Below, in pieces: positions 40,870 to 43,444 of a stretch of 43,444 nt of DNA. Under the pieces are notes generated by a model. It did no database searches and had not been told where the DNA came from. It worked only from the letters and a program-made list of their open reading frames with translations. Location: positions 1-43,444 of the forward strand of contig JAWCNZ010000013.1 in the NCBI GenBank assembly GCA_038848005.1, read 5' to 3'. The stretch comes from JAWCNN01 sp038848005 (GTDB lineage Archaea > Thermoproteota > Bathyarchaeia > Bathyarchaeales > Bathycorpusculaceae). The translations under genes and the position numbers were made by a program. The first letter of the stretch is position 1; each line of letters starts with the position of its first letter.

Positions 40870-41394
40870 TTATTTTGATGACTTTTTAAGTCGACGCATA
40901 AAACGATATAAAACTGCCCCAACTCTGGAATCAGGTACAAATACGGCAACAAATAAAATTACAAAAGGCGTTATCAAGAGATTAAAAAGCACATGTCTCA
41001 TTGTTGCAAGTTCCCCTCCGAGCATAACGTCAAGAGCCTCATAAGTTATCACCACATATACAGGCAGGATTAAAAGAAATACAATTACTGACCAAAATGC
41101 TCTGATGAAACATCGCAAATTTAACTTTCCAACTTTTTTAAAAAGCAAAACAAGAAAAGTCATTGTTGTCATACATGGAATAATTAAAAAACTCATGAAA
41201 AATACGAAGCCCCTGGCAACTCGTTCTACAAAACTTTCAGGTATAGGTATATTAATTGTTGGAAAACAAAATAAGTAATTGATAAATATTCCTAATGGAA
41301 CCCCCAAAAAAATGCCTAAGAGAATAGATTTTGTGAGAATTGCCTGTTCTTCTTTGTTGTATTTTATTGGTCCTATTTGAACCATTGCTGTCAC
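40870..41394 (-). CDS. small four-helix membrane protein of the array (partner of copy D)
   Basis: About 174 residues from GTG 41394 (ATG 41385 also possible) with four helices (ILLGIFLGVPLGIFINYLFCF, GFVFFMSFLIIPCMTTMTFLVLL, WSVIVFLLILPVYVVITY and LLITPFVILFVAVFV) and a basic tail RRLKKSSK. It begins the base after the copy D stop. Unknown function; placement parallels the other small membrane proteins. Confidence 0.62.
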   Translation of the reverse strand: MTAMVQIGPIKYNKEEQAILTKSILLGIFLGVPLGIFINYLFCFPTINIPIPESFVERVARGFVFFMSFLIIPCMTTMTFLVLLFKKVGKLNLRCFIRAFWSVIVFLLILPVYVVITYEALDVMLGGELATMRHVLFNLLITPFVILFVAVFVPDSRVGAVLYRFMRRLKKSSK

Positions 41395-42315
41395 CTATAG
41401 TGAATTTAGGTACATGCTTATGTAGTAAGCCATAAAGGAAAAGTCTATTAGGGCGAAAACTGCGCCTGTTATGTCGAAGAAGTTTAAGCCTTTTGCCCAT
41501 AAAGAGTTTAGTATGGAACTTATTTTGCTGAGGAGAAGCTTGGCTGTTGATGTTAAAATACCGCTGATGGCTTCTATCCCAGCTAAAATTGCTCCAGATG
41601 TGCCGCTGAAGGCGGAAGTGATAAACGCTGCCAACCAAGCTACTGGTTTCCCTCCACTTGTGGAATATAAATCCCATGTTTTGTAAATATTGTATGCTAG
41701 GTATAGTCCTATTGCTACTCCAATTCCCACAAGTGTTCTCCCCAAAGCGAGGGCTGTTCCGAACTGGATTAGCACGCCAACCAAAAAGTCTTCAAGAATA
41801 TCTATTCGCATATCATCTGAAATATCATCTAGAATGTTTGCCATGACTTGGTTGTTAGCACTACAACTTGCTCCAAATGGTAGAGGTGACCAGCCGTAGT
41901 CTATGTTTGGGTTTCCCTGCGGCAAATTAACATTAAGCTTGTAATGTAGTCTGTACCATGGGTAGCACCAGCTCCATTCATGCCAAATGCTTAGTGTTCC
42001 GTTCTGCATTGCTTCTTTTTGTATTTGTTCTGGCGTTTTGTTCGCCGTTAACAATAATGTGCTTTGCGGTTCAACGGTTAATGTAGCCGCCGCAGTGGAA
42101 GGCTTAAAGCCGAAATATTGAAGCGTAGTGCATATGGCGTATTCTGTGCCGTTAGGCGTTAAACCCAGTAGCGTAGCGTTTGCGCTGTTATTGCCTTCAA
42201 ATACGGCTTCCATTTGGGTTGACTCGTTATTGACTAGTAGAAGATTAAGTGTTAAGTTAAACCTCTCGTCAATTTCGTCTACTCCAAGAAAGTCATGTGA
42301 AGTTAGAATTACCAT
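41395..42315 (-). CDS. array protein copy D: conserved segment plus membrane helices
   Basis: 306 residues. An N-terminal acidic part with NNSANATLLG precedes the conserved LQYFGFKPSTAAATLTVEP and KTPEQ segment and the aromatic IWHEWSWCYPWYRLHYK element shared with copy B. An IDYGWSPLPFG part follows, then a region with DDISDDMRIDILED and four or five hydrophobic segments (for example TLVGIGVAIGLYLAYNIY). GGGAGG lies just before ATG 42315. No signal peptide and no recognised family. The small membrane protein gene follows without a gap. Confidence 0.65.
   Translation of the reverse strand: MVILTSHDFLGVDEIDERFNLTLNLLLVNNESTQMEAVFEGNNSANATLLGLTPNGTEYAICTTLQYFGFKPSTAAATLTVEPQSTLLLTANKTPEQIQKEAMQNGTLSIWHEWSWCYPWYRLHYKLNVNLPQGNPNIDYGWSPLPFGASCSANNQVMANILDDISDDMRIDILEDFLVGVLIQFGTALALGRTLVGIGVAIGLYLAYNIYKTWDLYSTSGGKPVAWLAAFITSAFSGTSGAILAGIEAISGILTSTAKLLLSKISSILNSLWAKGLNFFDITGAVFALIDFSFMAYYISMYLNSL
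42026..42108 (-). repeat. array repeat copy D (83 bases)
   Basis: The same length and encoded segment as the other copies; its encoded TLLLTANKTPEQ groups it with copy A rather than with B and C. Confidence 0.8.
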
Positions 42316-42372
42316 CTCCTCCCTTTGTATTTTAAGTGTGCCTTTAAGAAGGTTTTGTATATATGTCTTCTG

Positions 42373-42975
42373 TTATTGTGTTCCTATTATATGAATACCA
42401 ATCATGATGAGAGAAGCGCTTAATAAGCCAATTAGGGTAAATAACAGAAGGTCTGTAAATGGATTTATAATTAGGATTGTTGCGCCTATTACAATTAAGG
42501 TTATTCCGCGGTACCTTCGTTTTTTGATAGAGACTTTCTTGTTGATAAGAGATTTTCCTTCCATTCCGACGCCTTTTCCGTGTTTCTGTCTTTTCCTTTT
42601 CTCATACCAGCCTATTAATAGGACAAGAAGAAGTAAAGAAAAACTCACTGATAAAACAGAAACCTCTTCCGGAAGCGGCAGAATGGTTATTGGCAGTACA
42701 ACAAAAAACGTCCAAGCGCCAAATCCCGTGAGAGCTATTAAAAATGCTTTGAGAGGAAAACGTGTACCAAACCCTGTACCAAAAATTAAGCTACCAAAGA
42801 GTATCAAGAAAACACAAAAATATATTATTGCAAGTGAGGGAAATAGAATGTTGATTGGCGCTTGAAAGTATAATGGGTGAGGAATTACTATTAGAAGAGT
42901 TAAGCCCGTCACGTATATTGCTATGCCAAGCGCAATCCTTTTTAGGGAAAGCGATTTTCGTTGCATATTTACCAT
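42373..42975 (-). CDS. small membrane protein of the array (partner of the partial copy)
   Basis: About 200 residues with five or six hydrophobic segments (ALGIAIYVTGLTLLIVI, LAIIYFCVFLILFGSLIFG, FLIALTGFGAWTFFVVLPI, LLLLVLLIGWY, GITLIVIGATILII and a final hydrophobic stretch). A Lys/Arg-rich cytoplasmic loop (KRKRQKHGKG) lies in the middle. Larger than the other small partners. ATG 42975 overlaps the stop of the partial copy by seven bases; ATG 42966 is an alternative. Confidence 0.6.
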   Translation of the reverse strand: MVNMQRKSLSLKRIALGIAIYVTGLTLLIVIPHPLYFQAPINILFPSLAIIYFCVFLILFGSLIFGTGFGTRFPLKAFLIALTGFGAWTFFVVLPITILPLPEEVSVLSVSFSLLLLVLLIGWYEKRKRQKHGKGVGMEGKSLINKKVSIKKRRYRGITLIVIGATILIINPFTDLLLFTLIGLLSASLIMIGIHIIGTQ

Positions 42976-43444
42976 ACGCCTGCGTCGATCAACCTAAATA
43001 TTATCCGTATCAAATAAATCATATTTATTGGTATGTATATAAATTTGAAGATTAGTCTCCAAAAGTTTAGTTCGTCATTTTTTAGGAGGTTTAGCAATTG
43101 TGAAACTTCTGCTATTCCTAACTCTACGACTTTTTTGAGAGTTGTTATAAAGCCATATGCAAAAGAGAAAATGGCGCCGACAAAAGCACCTTTCAAACCA
43201 GAGGCACATGCTGTTTGGAACAGGTATTCCTTCAAGCCAATGGAACCCGCCAACACTATAAGGAATCCCGGTAATCCCAAGTACATTCCTGCGTAGACGG
43301 CTACTTCTGTTGATAGGTATCCTATACAGTATGCTCTTGCTATTGGAGATATGATTATTTCGTTTATAGCATCGTTTAACCAGTTGTCAAAGGGTGAGTG
43401 AATCCGTATGTCATCTCCACCTATAGGTGATAAGCCAGCATCCA
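42969..43444 (-). CDS. array protein, C-terminal part (5' end beyond window)
   Basis: The frame is open to the window end: about 157 residues beginning DAGLSPIGGDDIRIH, which parallels IDYGWSPLP in copy D and IDVGFNPILP in copy B, directly after which those proteins become hydrophobic. Membrane segments include YLGLPGFLIVLAGSIGL and IFKFIYIPINMIYLIRI. The conserved FGFKP..KTPEQ segment would lie just outside the window. It is coupled by a seven-base overlap to the small membrane protein gene, like the other modules. Confidence 0.6.
   Translation of the reverse strand, partial: DAGLSPIGGDDIRIHSPFDNWLNDAINEIIISPIARAYCIGYLSTEVAVYAGMYLGLPGFLIVLAGSIGLKEYLFQTACASGLKGAFVGAIFSFAYGFITTLKKVVELGIAEVSQLLNLLKNDELNFWRLIFKFIYIPINMIYLIRIIFRLIDAGVW

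Noticed and set aside
1..43444. CRISPR arrays or insertion sequences
   Set aside because: No regularly spaced short repeats, no cas genes, no transposase frames and no terminal inverted repeats were seen; the 83-base repeats are within genes and spaced about 1.5-2.1 kb apart.

Overview
The window looks like a chromosomal segment of a TACK-type archaeon, most plausibly Bathyarchaeia (inference; no rRNA phylogeny is possible here). It carries archaeal DnaG, family B DNA polymerase, Pelota, type II methionine aminopeptidase, archaeal PheS/PheT, TyrS and TrpS, a Ncs6/TtuA-type tRNA thiolase, an archaeal Fap7-type adenylate kinase, DUF1512, DUF1922 and UPF0292 proteins, and an archaeal RNase P RNA. 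Its 5S rRNA gene is not linked to 16S/23S, and its tRNA-Trp gene is interrupted by introns. TATA-like boxes, four-base gene overlaps and frequent GTG/TTG starts also fit archaea.

Layout. 1-4.6 kb: the end of an aspartate dehydrogenase gene, a secreted zinc protease, a DtxR-type regulator/feoA/feoB iron operon and a divergent mini zinc ribbon. 4.6-9.1 kb: an ABC exporter and two membrane-anchored surface proteins, the second with about four repeats. 9.07-9.24 kb: tRNA-Trp with two apparent introns. 9.4-16.4 kb: a membrane protein, two paralogous nucleotidyltransferase-like proteins around an APC permease and a metallophosphoesterase, then a VapBC-type toxin-antitoxin pair. 16.5-19.8 kb: 5S rRNA, DUF1512, a zinc-ribbon membrane protein, MetAP and a flavin reductase. 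19.8-25.7 kb: synthetases for all three aromatic amino acids (TrpS, PheS, PheT, TyrS), with an unassigned structured RNA between pheT and tyrS. 25.8-35.6 kb: information-processing genes (Toprim protein, DnaG, PolB, Pelota, Ncs6/TtuA) plus a ZIP transporter, DUF362 and others. 35.57-35.89 kb: RNase P RNA.

The most unusual part begins at the 3' end of the RNase P RNA gene. A 13-base copy of that end is repeated 20 bases downstream, next to a frameshifted remnant that reads like the C-terminus of an archaeal tyrosine integrase. From 36.45 kb to the window end every gene is on the minus strand. They form a repeated two-gene module: a larger protein with a conserved N-terminal segment and C-terminal membrane helices, followed immediately by a small protein of about four membrane helices. 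Four copies of the conserved segment are seen, two sharing an identical 83-base stretch, with a HicAB-type pair inserted between modules. I could not assign a function to this array. It is the best candidate for an undescribed system here, possibly a genomic island whose left edge is at the RNase P gene.

Other notable points: a PolB whose exonuclease motifs lack most catalytic acids while its polymerase motifs are intact, and two genes (9943 and dnaG at 26275) where a good Shine-Dalgarno is followed by ACG rather than a usual start codon.
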